Of a DNA stretch of 6,552 nucleotides, positions 1 to 5,975 are shown piece after piece. Under the pieces are notes generated by a model, which saw only the letters and a list, made by a program, of their open reading frames with translations, was not told the DNA's origin and did no database searches. The DNA is from CAZADS01 sp964483985. GTDB taxonomy: Bacteria > Pseudomonadota > Alphaproteobacteria > Thalassobaculales > Thalassobaculaceae. Positions within the stretch are counted from its first letter, which is position 1, and every line of letters begins with the position of its first letter. A program made the position numbers and the translations under genes. Location of the stretch: NCBI GenBank assembly GCA_964483985.1, contig CAZADS010000081.1, forward strand, positions 1 through 6,552, written 5' to 3'.

Positions 1-297
1 CAAATACAGATCAAGAGCATCCGTGAGCATAAAGTCATTATTAGTAGAGTTTGAGCCAGTCCGAAGCAGATTAATGGCTGGTATATCCATCTTTTGAAGT
101 CTTAAACCCAACCAATAATCATCTAATCTCTGCGTAATGGATCTGGCACATCTATTAGCTTTGGATGGATTTCGTGTTCTAAGACTAATTTTGATCTTAT
201 TCGACCTGTATTGATCACTTAAATCAGTCGGAACTCGTCTAATAAAATAATAGATACCATTTGATTGAGTTAGGTATTTACCTGAATGATTGTACAC
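1..297 (-). CDS. Tyrosine recombinase/integrase, N-terminal part (runs off left edge)
   Basis: Translating the minus strand gives an open frame of 99 residues from a GTG at 297 to the window edge, without a stop. Residues 7-19 read KYLTQSNGIYYFI, followed by RRVPTDL and then KISLRTRNPSKANRCARSI. This matches the N-terminal domain (DUF6538-like) of many proteobacterial phage-type integrases: YL..NG.YYF.RRVP.DL, then a .SLRT.....A. stretch. Residues 90-99 (FMLTDALDLYL region) look like the start of the SAM-like core-binding domain. The catalytic R-H-R-Y domain lies beyond the edge, so whether the gene is intact cannot be judged. I chose GTG 297 because it leaves a typical short lead before the conserved motif and has GGGG 9 nt upstream. 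An in-frame ATG at 339 is an alternative, as the frame stays open into the tRNA gene. The position at the 3' end of tRNA-Leu fits a tRNA-targeting integrase. Confidence in the family is high, in the exact start moderate. Confidence 0.82.
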   Translation of the reverse strand, partial: MYNHSGKYLTQSNGIYYFIRRVPTDLSDQYRSNKIKISLRTRNPSKANRCARSITQRLDDYWLGLRLQKMDIPAINLLRTGSNSTNNDFMLTDALDLYL

Positions 298-361
298 TAG
301 TTTGTACCCCAGTAAAATATATACAGATAATTTATGCATATATTTCAATGAGTTAGGTATT
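259..361. repeat. Imperfect 20-bp direct repeat around the integrase promoter (two copies)
   Basis: Copies lie at 259-278 and 342-361 in the same orientation, 83 bp apart, and match at 18 of 20 positions. The core TGAGTTAGGTATT (13 bp) is identical. One copy overlaps the likely -35 hexamer of the integrase; the other lies inside the first codons of the integrase. Spaced direct repeats beside an integrase are typical of arm-type sites bound by the integrase N-terminal domain, or of excisionase or repressor sites. The function is inferred; the repeat itself is seen directly. Confidence 0.6.
318..348 (-). promoter_or_regulatory. Possible sigma-70-type promoter of the integrase gene
   Basis: On the minus strand TTGAAA (348-343) resembles a -35 box and TATATA (323-318) a -10 box, with a rather long 19-nt spacer. 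The predicted transcript would start near 311, just ahead of the GTG at 297, which supports that start over the ATG at 339. The region is AT-rich, so such hexamers can occur by chance. Confidence 0.3.
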
Positions 362-376
362 ATTTGTACGATTAAA

Positions 377-463
<87 letters not shown>

Positions 464-484
464 TTTTGTTCTATGCTCTTTAGT

Positions 485-515
485 ATTATATACTATCCCG
501 TAATATAATCTTTAA
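485..515 (-). promoter_or_regulatory. Likely promoter of tRNA-Leu
   Basis: On the minus strand a perfect TATAAT lies at 490-485, about 22 nt before the mature tRNA 5' end, which gives a short 5' leader of roughly 15 nt, normal for a tRNA gene. The best upstream hexamer is TTAAAG (515-510) with a 19-nt spacer, a weak -35. The -10 is convincing by position; the -35 is uncertain. Confidence 0.4.
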
Positions 516-662
516 CTAATGTTCTAACTATGACTTCGGTTGTGGCAGATATGCTTTCTCTTTAAGGAGATCGTTACATACTATCACCTGTGACTTTGTT
601 TATTAATTCTATGTTATCAGGCGTTGTTTTATATGGTTCGTTGATCAAAGGAGCTTAAGCTT

Positions 663-1616
663 ATGGACGGTAAACAAGTTACTGTTTTCGGGGGAGCTGG
701 ATTTCTCGGCCGAAACATCGTCCAACAATTAGCCCGCCGAGGGGCTCGTATTACAGTTGGATGCAGAGACGTAGAGCGGGCTAAATTTTTAAAAACTATG
801 GGGACTATCGGCCAAATCACACCTATCAAAGCTGAAGTAACTAATGTTGGTCAGTTAGCAGAAGCAATTGAGGGTTCTGACATGGTTGTTTCTCTAGTTG
901 GAATACTATATGAAACGGGAAGAAACTCATTTGATTCTGTTCAAGCTACAGCTCCCGGTTTAATAGCTAAAACTGCGGTAGAAGCAAATGTCGATAGTCT
1001 TGTTCACATATCTGCTATAGGTGCAGATAAAGAATCATCTTCCGTATATGCACGTTCCAAAGCACTTGGTGAGGAATCGGTTCTCAATAATTGTCCATAC
1101 GCGACGATTTTGAGACCAAGTATTATTGTTGGGCCAAACGATAGTTTTTTTAATAAATTTGCAGGATTAGCTAATATCGCTCCTGCCTTGCCCCTGATAG
1201 GGGGAGGCAATACTAAATTTCAGCCGGTTTATGTCCAAGATATTGCTCTTGCATCAGTTGCTGCACTTGAATTACAGGAAGTAAGGGGAAAAATTTTTGA
1301 ACTTGGCGGTCCGTCGATATACACCTTCCAAGAATTGTTACAACTGATGATGGTTTATACTCGGCGTCCACGCCCCCTGATCAAAATACCGTTTTGGATT
1401 GCGGACATCAAAGCTCGATTTTTGGAAATGCTCCCGAGACCTTTACTAACGCGTGATCAAGTCCAACTGCTAAAAAAAGATAATGGCGTAGCGGATGATG
1501 CTTTGGGACTGGAAGATCTAGGTATTACAGCGACAGCTATCGAGGTTATATTGCCTAACTATCTTGATCGCTTTCGGCCGGGAGGAAGGTTTAATCGGTT
1601 TAGAGTGACGGAGTGA
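663..1616 (+). CDS. NDUFA9-like NAD(P)-binding protein (atypical SDR, complex I 39-40 kDa subunit family)
   Basis: This 317-residue protein has an N-terminal Rossmann fold with the glycine motif GGAGFLG (residues 10-16) after a short beta strand, and a basic residue after strand 2 (R35 in VGCRD) that would suit NADP(H). It has HISAIG (115-120) and Y129-x-x-x-K133 (YARSK). The stretches ILRPSIIVGPND (149-160), FQPVYVQDIA (186-195) and FELGGPSIYTFQEL (212-225) are hallmarks of bacterial homologues of mitochondrial complex I subunit NDUFA9. In alphaproteobacteria these occur outside the nuo operon; their role is poorly defined and may involve complex I stability or redox sensing. The ATG is well supported by AAGGAG at 648-653, 9 nt upstream. 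The gene stands alone on its strand and ends 3 bp from the convergent uppP stop. Other atypical SDR functions (sugar epimerase, isoflavone-reductase type) fit less well. Confidence 0.87.
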   Translation: MDGKQVTVFGGAGFLGRNIVQQLARRGARITVGCRDVERAKFLKTMGTIGQITPIKAEVTNVGQLAEAIEGSDMVVSLVGILYETGRNSFDSVQATAPGLIAKTAVEANVDSLVHISAIGADKESSSVYARSKALGEESVLNNCPYATILRPSIIVGPNDSFFNKFAGLANIAPALPLIGGGNTKFQPVYVQDIALASVAALELQEVRGKIFELGGPSIYTFQELLQLMMVYTRRPRPLIKIPFWIADIKARFLEMLPRPLLTRDQVQLLKKDNGVADDALGLEDLGITATAIEVILPNYLDRFRPGGRFNRFRVTE

Positions 1617-1619
1617 GAA

Positions 1620-2417
1620 TTACCAGTACACCCAACTTAGGATGACACAGCCAAGAACTATGCGGTAAATGACAAATGGCATAAATCCGGCATTCTTGAG
1701 CCACTTCATCATTAGTGAGATAGATAATAAAGCAACAAGGAAAGAAATAGCCGCGGCTAAACCGGCGTCTAAACCAAGTGATAGATTTTGTGTTTCGTAG
1801 ATTTCTAGGCCCTTCAGGCTGCTCGCGCCAATTATAGCAGGAATTCCTAGCAGCAAGGAAAAACGTGCTGCATCGGCTCGTTCAAATCCCATAACTCTAG
1901 CAGCGGTCATAGTAACACCAGCTCGGCTTGCCCCTGGCAAAAGAGCAAACATTTGACAAACGCCGATAAATAAGGCTACAGGGTAAGTCATATGTTCGAT
2001 CCTATGAATAGTCATGCTTGTTCGATCGGCAATCCCCAAAAATAGGCCGAAAATGATAGTTGCCCACCCAATCAATTCTATATTCCGTATTATTTCAGAA
2101 AAGTAATAGGACACAATCGCGCCGCCTATAAATACAGGAATAGAGGCGAGAATGATTTGGAAAAACAGCCGCAGGCCAGGGCTTGAGCCGTCTTTTACCA
2201 CTAACAAGAGGGCTAAAAAAATTCTAGTTATATCACGCCAGAAATATACTATTACGGCAACGAGTGTCCCAGTATGTACGGCTACGTCTATTGTAAGTCC
2301 CTGATCGGGCCAATCCAAGATATAAGGCACAAGAACTAAATGACCAGATGAGGAGACCGGCAGGAATTCGGTTAAACCTTGAATAATCGCTAATATTGCG
2401 AGATTTAATACAGGCAA
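1620..2417 (-). CDS. uppP: Undecaprenyl-diphosphatase (BacA/UppP family)
   Basis: This integral inner-membrane enzyme dephosphorylates undecaprenyl diphosphate to the monophosphate, recycling the lipid carrier for peptidoglycan and other envelope polymers; overproduction of the family gives bacitracin resistance. At 265 residues it is of normal length and almost entirely hydrophobic helices. The first signature, QGLTEFLPVSSSGHL, spans residues 13-27 (Q13 and E17 form the (E/Q)xxxE motif; H26). The second, PGASRAGVT, spans 161-169 (R165, T169); the usual serine after the arginine is alanine here. HTGTLVAVIVYFWRDI (48-63) is also typical. Translation must start at TTG 2417: a stop lies seven codons upstream, there is no ATG or GTG between, and the first signature begins only 12 residues in. 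GGA at 2426-2424 could act as a weak ribosome site. It lies downstream of the ene-reductase on the same strand, 106 bp away, and converges on the NDUFA9-like gene. Confidence 0.96.
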   Translation of the reverse strand: MPVLNLAILAIIQGLTEFLPVSSSGHLVLVPYILDWPDQGLTIDVAVHTGTLVAVIVYFWRDITRIFLALLLVVKDGSSPGLRLFFQIILASIPVFIGGAIVSYYFSEIIRNIELIGWATIIFGLFLGIADRTSMTIHRIEHMTYPVALFIGVCQMFALLPGASRAGVTMTAARVMGFERADAARFSLLLGIPAIIGASSLKGLEIYETQNLSLGLDAGLAAAISFLVALLSISLMMKWLKNAGFMPFVIYRIVLGCVILSWVYW

Positions 2418-2502
2418 GATAGATCCAAAAGTGTGCTACGAAAAATATTCTTTCTTCCTAATTAGTTTCTTTCTGACACTTTAATTCTGAATGTAATGTA
2501 TT

Positions 2503-2511
2503 TATATACCA
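2503..2511 (-). promoter_or_regulatory. Possible extended -10 promoter for uppP
   Basis: In the 106-bp gap ahead of uppP the minus strand reads TGGTATATA (2511-2503), which fits an extended -10 element (TGnTATAAT-like). No convincing -35 is visible, which extended -10 promoters can tolerate. It would give a leader of about 80 nt before the TTG start. It would let uppP be expressed apart from the two reductase genes upstream. AT-rich context makes chance occurrence plausible. Confidence 0.25.
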
Positions 2512-2523
2512 TTTTTTTTCAGA

Positions 2524-3702
2524 TTAATCTGGTCCATTTCTCTTGGGAACCATTATGTGTGGAGCGGATCCTGATTCCCAATTAGTATATTTGGAATTTT
2601 TGCTCGGGGTTGCTGTAAAAGCTTCCTGCCAGAGTGTGGGGTTAGCTCTCTGGTATTGTTTTGGGTAAATAGCATGTTCTCCCAATTCAAAAGCGGCTCG
2701 CCAAGTCCAACGGGGCTCATAAAGGAACCCTCTTGCTAGGGCCACCATGTCGCAAGAACCATTCGCAATCAATAGTTCGGCTAGCTTAGGATCTCGTATC
2801 ATGCCGACTGCAATAGTCGGAATTTTTGTCGCTTGCTTTATTGCTTTGGCAAGAGGCGCTTGATAAGCGGGACTTAGACTTGGACGTGCCATGCTATTGC
2901 CGCCTCCAGAAATATCGAAAAAATCACACCCTAATGCCGTGAGTGCGAGACCAAAGTCTATGGAATCAGCTATTTGAAAACCATTTTCATCCCAATCGGT
3001 ACCATTGAACCGAACACCTAAAGGTTTATTAGCCGGCCATGCCGCCCGCATGGCGGAAAAAATTTCGAGTGGGAAGCGCATTCGGTTTTCTATTCGGCCG
3101 CCGTATTTGTCCGTCCGCTGATTGGCTAGAGGTGAAAGAAACGAGCTTATTAGGTATCCGTGTGCGGCATGTAATTCGATCGCATCGAAACCGATTCGAT
3201 CGCAACGTTTAACAGCTTGTTCATGTGCTGTAATTACCTCGTCCATGATTGCTCGGTCCATCTCGATGGGGCGATGCCAATTATTACCAAAGGGGATATT
3301 AGAAGGCCCAATCGTGTCCCATCGATTTTCATCAAATTGAAGCGGCGCTCCACCGTCTTGCGGTGGCTGAGCGGAGGCTTTACGGCCTGCGTGACCTAAT
3401 TGAATAGCAATCGGCGTATTACCATGAAGCCGACAAGCTTTTACGATTCTATGCAATGCTTCTTCGGTTGTGTGATCGTATAACCCGAGACAATTGTGTG
3501 TTATCCTCCCTCTAGGCTCTACGGCTGACGCCTCTATAATAAGTAAGCCAGATCCAGACTGAGCTAAATTTCCTAAGTGTATCAGATGCCAGTCTGTAGC
3601 TCTACCGTCAACGGCACTGTATTGGCACATGGGAGCGATGATTACGCGGTTTGGGAGAGTTAAGTCGCGTAAATCAATTGAATTAAAAAGGTGCGAAGTC
3701 AT
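2524..3702 (-). CDS. NADH:flavin oxidoreductase, Old Yellow Enzyme family (YqjM/XenA-like ene-reductase)
   Basis: This FMN-dependent TIM-barrel enzyme family reduces activated C=C bonds, such as those of alpha,beta-unsaturated carbonyls, or nitro compounds with NAD(P)H; the natural substrate here is unknown. At 392 residues it shows the YqjM/XenA subgroup (class II) pattern. N-terminal MCQYS carries C26 and Y28, the FMN-tuning Cys and substrate-side Tyr. EASAVEPRGRIT spans 57-68, and IQLGHAGRKAS spans 100-110 with FMN-contacting Q101. The substrate-binding pair H178/H181 is in ELHAAHGYLISSFLSP. LANQRTDKYGGRIENRMRF follows, R231 is in GVRFNGTDW, and VGMI (299-302) with ALARGFLYEP (321-330) forms the phosphate-binding end. 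All key residues are present, so it should be active. The ATG follows an in-frame stop by four codons, with no clear Shine-Dalgarno. It starts 41 bp after the MDR gene's stop on the same strand, so the two are probably co-transcribed. Confidence 0.93.
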   Translation of the reverse strand: MTSHLFNSIDLRDLTLPNRVIIAPMCQYSAVDGRATDWHLIHLGNLAQSGSGLLIIEASAVEPRGRITHNCLGLYDHTTEEALHRIVKACRLHGNTPIAIQLGHAGRKASAQPPQDGGAPLQFDENRWDTIGPSNIPFGNNWHRPIEMDRAIMDEVITAHEQAVKRCDRIGFDAIELHAAHGYLISSFLSPLANQRTDKYGGRIENRMRFPLEIFSAMRAAWPANKPLGVRFNGTDWDENGFQIADSIDFGLALTALGCDFFDISGGGNSMARPSLSPAYQAPLAKAIKQATKIPTIAVGMIRDPKLAELLIANGSCDMVALARGFLYEPRWTWRAAFELGEHAIYPKQYQRANPTLWQEAFTATPSKNSKYTNWESGSAPHIMVPKRNGPD

Positions 3703-3743
3703 ATGGTGATTCTGTCATATTGTGAATAAGAAAATCGTTAAAC

Positions 3744-4778
3744 TTATTGATCATTTCGGAATTTTTTTTCTTCGTCCATTACCAATGCAACTCTCCCAAG
3801 TGCCTGGCGGTTTAAAACCGTTTCCATAGCAGTTTGGAATTTGCAGAGCGGAAATAAATGGCTCACCCGAGGGTTTAATAAGCCTTGGCCGAACCAATTA
3901 AGAAGCTCCGCCATACTATCACGCATTTGTCCTTCATATTCTGATCGCATGTCGATTGGACTCCAGCCAAAATAGTAACCTAGATTGAGCCCAGTCACGG
4001 TTATATTTTTTACTAATAAGATATTGGCGGGTATTGATTGTATAGTGCCCGCAGCAAATCCTACTGGCATTATTCGCCCTTCGGGCGCAATGCATCGCAA
4101 GGATTCTAAAAATACATCGCCGCCTACCGGGTCATAAATAATATTTGCCCCTCTTCCATCAGTTAACTCTAAAACGATGTCTCGAAATCCATTTTTTCTA
4201 TAGTTTATAGTATGGTCTGCGCCGTGTTGTTTTGCGATGTCTTTTTTTGCTTCTGAGCCCACTGTCGCAATTACAGTGGCACCTTTTATTTTGGCAATCT
4301 CTACGGCTGCTATTCCAACACCACCGGCAGCACCATGAACTAACACTGTTTGATTTTTCTGAACGTGCAAAAGGTTAGGCCAAACCAGGGCGGCATAGGA
4401 TGTAAGATAGGAGTTCGTAAAACAAATTGCTTTATGAAATGGTAGCGAGTCAGGTATATGAAAAACATTAGCTTTATGTGCTGTAGTTTCCTCAGCTTGT
4501 CCACCCCAGTCAAGAACGGCGCATACTCGGTCACCTCCCTTAAATCCCGTTACGTTTTCACCAACCTCAATTACATATCCAGCGCATTCGGTCCCCGGGA
4601 TAAACGGTAATGGAGGTTTGCGTTGGTATTTTCCGGAAACGACTAAACTGGTAGCAAAGCTAACTCCAGCCGCTTGAGTTTTTATCCGGATTGAATCAGT
4701 CTTCAATTCAGGAGATTGGCATTCTTCCAGTTTGAGATTTTTAAATTCCGTATAATTTCTAACTAAAACGCCTCGCAT
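3744..4778 (-). CDS. Zinc-free medium-chain dehydrogenase/reductase, NADPH:quinone oxidoreductase-like
   Basis: This 344-residue MDR-superfamily protein is predicted to be cytosolic and to reduce quinones or enones with NADPH. The N-terminal GroES-like domain contains AAGVSFATSLVVSGKYQRKPPLPFIPGTECAGYV (about 36-69) and VGENVTGFKGGDRV (72-85), the quinone-oxidoreductase version of the fold. The structural and catalytic zinc ligands of alcohol dehydrogenases are absent. The Rossmann domain carries the nucleotide-binding AAGGVG (150-155), with a beta strand VLVHG before it and VIATVGSEAKKD after it. DPVGGDVF (216-223) and GRIMPVGFAAG (234-244) are typical of the QOR subgroup. ATG 4778 is supported by AAGGA at 4790-4786, 7 nt upstream, the clearest ribosome site in this block. 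It is the first gene of the probable operon with the ene-reductase. Exact substrate is unknown; an acrylyl-CoA or enoyl reductase role is possible. Confidence 0.9.
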   Translation of the reverse strand: MRGVLVRNYTEFKNLKLEECQSPELKTDSIRIKTQAAGVSFATSLVVSGKYQRKPPLPFIPGTECAGYVIEVGENVTGFKGGDRVCAVLDWGGQAEETTAHKANVFHIPDSLPFHKAICFTNSYLTSYAALVWPNLLHVQKNQTVLVHGAAGGVGIAAVEIAKIKGATVIATVGSEAKKDIAKQHGADHTINYRKNGFRDIVLELTDGRGANIIYDPVGGDVFLESLRCIAPEGRIMPVGFAAGTIQSIPANILLVKNITVTGLNLGYYFGWSPIDMRSEYEGQMRDSMAELLNWFGQGLLNPRVSHLFPLCKFQTAMETVLNRQALGRVALVMDEEKKFRNDQ

Positions 4779-4851
4779 ATAAATATCCTTGGTGAATAAG
4801 TTGTAATATGATCAAAAAGTATATTTTGAAATAGCTTGTGGATCCGTTTTG

Positions 4852-4880
4852 TTTAATCTCCAACATTTATTAAATATAAT
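4852..4880 (+). promoter_or_regulatory. Candidate promoter of nudC in the divergent intergenic region
   Basis: A perfect TATAAT lies at 4875-4880. At the ideal 17-nt spacing upstream is TTTAAT (4852-4857), which matches the -35 consensus at only three positions. Transcription would start near 4887, giving a leader of roughly 90-130 nt depending on the nudC start codon. I could not pick out a convincing promoter for the divergent quinone oxidoreductase gene in the same stretch, nor any clear operator palindrome. Confidence 0.35.
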
Positions 4881-5015
4881 TAAGCGAATATCTACTTACT
4901 AAACGGCAGAGAATTTTCACCATGTGCTGGATACTACATTAATCGTTCTGAAGGTGATATCGTTAGTTAGAGAAATTAGTTGGTTGCGTTATTAGAACTG
5001 CGTTGCGAAAATATT

Positions 5016-5969
5016 ATGGATCAAAAATACCCATTACACCTGATAGGCAGAAAACCAAATTTTTACGGATTTAGTGGGTTGGAACGGGCAGCTCATATCC
5101 GTGAAATTAAAGATTGGACGGGGAGAGTATTAAGTGGACCGAATAGCTTTTTAGTTCCAGTGTGGCGTTCTCAGTCATTAATTTTTGACAGTGATAAGAG
5201 TCTGCCACAGGCGGTTTTTCTGGTGGCTAATGGCAACGCAGATTTGTGTAAAATAAGTGAAAACCTTGCTTTTTTGGGGAACAAGGAACAGCGTTCTTAT
5301 ATAGCAGTGGATATATCCGATAGAGAGGAAGCTTGGATTAGAGAAAGATTTTCTCAATACGGGAAGTTTTGCGATTTACGGCAGATAGGTCCTCTGCTTG
5401 AGCGTTTTCAAGGGTCATTGTTGGCCTATGCTCGAGGTCTTATGTATTGGCATCAGCGTCATAAATTTTGTGGAGTTTGTGGGAGCCCGACTTTGTCGTT
5501 GAAAGGAGGACATCAACGTGATTGCACAAACGAGGATTGCAGAGCGGCTGCTTTCCCAAGAACTGATCCGGCAGTAATAATGCTCGTTTATGACAACGAC
5601 AGAGTTTTACTCGGCCGTCAAAAGGTTTGGAAAAAAGGTATGTATTCTACATTAGCTGGATTTTTGGAGCCAGGGGAAACATTGGAGGAGGCTGTAGCGC
5701 GCGAGGTGTGGGAAGAAACTAACATTCAGGTTGAGGATGTACGTTATCACTCCTCTCAACCTTGGCCGTTTCCAGCTTCTATAATGTTGGGTTTTCACGC
5801 TAGAGCTCGCTCAACAAATATCCGCAGAAATGACCAAGAAGTAGAGGATGCTCAATGGTTCAGTATCGAAGAACTTAGTAATTTTCCCACTTATGGAAAA
5901 TCGTTGCCCAGAAATGATTCTATAGCGCGTCGTCTCATTGAAGATTGGATGTTGGAAAAGAATTTCTAA
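5016..5969 (+). CDS. nudC: NAD+ diphosphatase (NADH pyrophosphatase, Nudix family)
   Basis: NudC hydrolyses NAD(H) to NMN(H) and AMP and, in studied bacteria, removes NAD caps from RNA 5' ends. With the ATG at 5016 it has 317 residues. It has an N-terminal domain, a zinc ribbon with C152-x-x-C155 and C170-x4-C175 (KFCGVCGSP...DCTNEDC), then AFPRTDPAVIMLV, and the Nudix box from G215 through E221 to R229-E230 and E233-E234. The NADH-pyrophosphatase signature SQPWPFPAS spans 247-255, which separates NudC from other Nudix enzymes. The box ends EETNI, with N236 where glycine is usual; catalytic glutamates are intact. The frame also opens at TTG 4980, directly after a TAG, adding 12 residues. Neither start has a good ribosome site; I prefer the ATG because the family-like region begins shortly after it. 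It is longer than the E. coli enzyme (257 residues), as in many alphaproteobacterial forms. It converges on rsmD with a 6-bp gap. Confidence 0.95.
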   Translation: MDQKYPLHLIGRKPNFYGFSGLERAAHIREIKDWTGRVLSGPNSFLVPVWRSQSLIFDSDKSLPQAVFLVANGNADLCKISENLAFLGNKEQRSYIAVDISDREEAWIRERFSQYGKFCDLRQIGPLLERFQGSLLAYARGLMYWHQRHKFCGVCGSPTLSLKGGHQRDCTNEDCRAAAFPRTDPAVIMLVYDNDRVLLGRQKVWKKGMYSTLAGFLEPGETLEEAVAREVWEETNIQVEDVRYHSSQPWPFPASIMLGFHARARSTNIRRNDQEVEDAQWFSIEELSNFPTYGKSLPRNDSIARRLIEDWMLEKNF

Positions 5970-5975
5970 TGTCGA

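Larger units (their letters stand above)
1..376. mobile_element. End of a putative integrated element (prophage, genomic island or ICE) at tRNA-Leu
   Basis: An integrase gene begins about 80 bp beyond the 3' end of a complete tRNA-Leu gene and reads away from it, the usual layout where an element has inserted at a tRNA 3' end and restored the tRNA sequence. The crossover should lie within the 3' part of the tRNA (roughly 377-430), with the element to its left. Only this end is visible, so the second att copy, the cargo and the kind of element are unknown. The remaining genes of the window, to the right of the tRNA, look like ordinary core chromosome. The boundary is inferred, not seen as a repeat pair. 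Confidence 0.55.

Noticed and set aside
530..565. Short plus-strand frame (MTSVVADMLSL) in the leader of the NDUFA9-like gene
   Set aside because: There is no ribosome site ahead of it, no run of regulatory codons and no following attenuator hairpin; it is most likely chance.
629..829. Minus-strand 66-codon open frame over the start of the NDUFA9-like gene
   Set aside because: It is antisense to a strongly conserved gene, has no recognisable motif, and covers that gene's ribosome site and start.
2521..2530. 10-bp palindrome AGATTAATCT at the ene-reductase stop codon, beside a homopolymer run, as a terminator
   Set aside because: The stem is short and AT-only at its centre, and on the transcribed minus strand the adjoining run is A rather than U, so it does not fit an intrinsic terminator.
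3122..3399. Two plus-strand open frames inside the ene-reductase gene
   Set aside because: Both lie antisense to the conserved HAAHGYL region of the oxidoreductase and have composition expected of a shadow frame.
4340..4534. Second minus-strand frame within the quinone oxidoreductase gene
   Set aside because: It overlaps the conserved Rossmann-domain coding sequence in another frame and shows no family features.
4844..4906. CCGTTT...AAACGG inverted hexamers in the divergent intergenic region as an operator
   Set aside because: The half-sites are about 50 bp apart with no symmetrical sequence between them; six-base matches are expected by chance.
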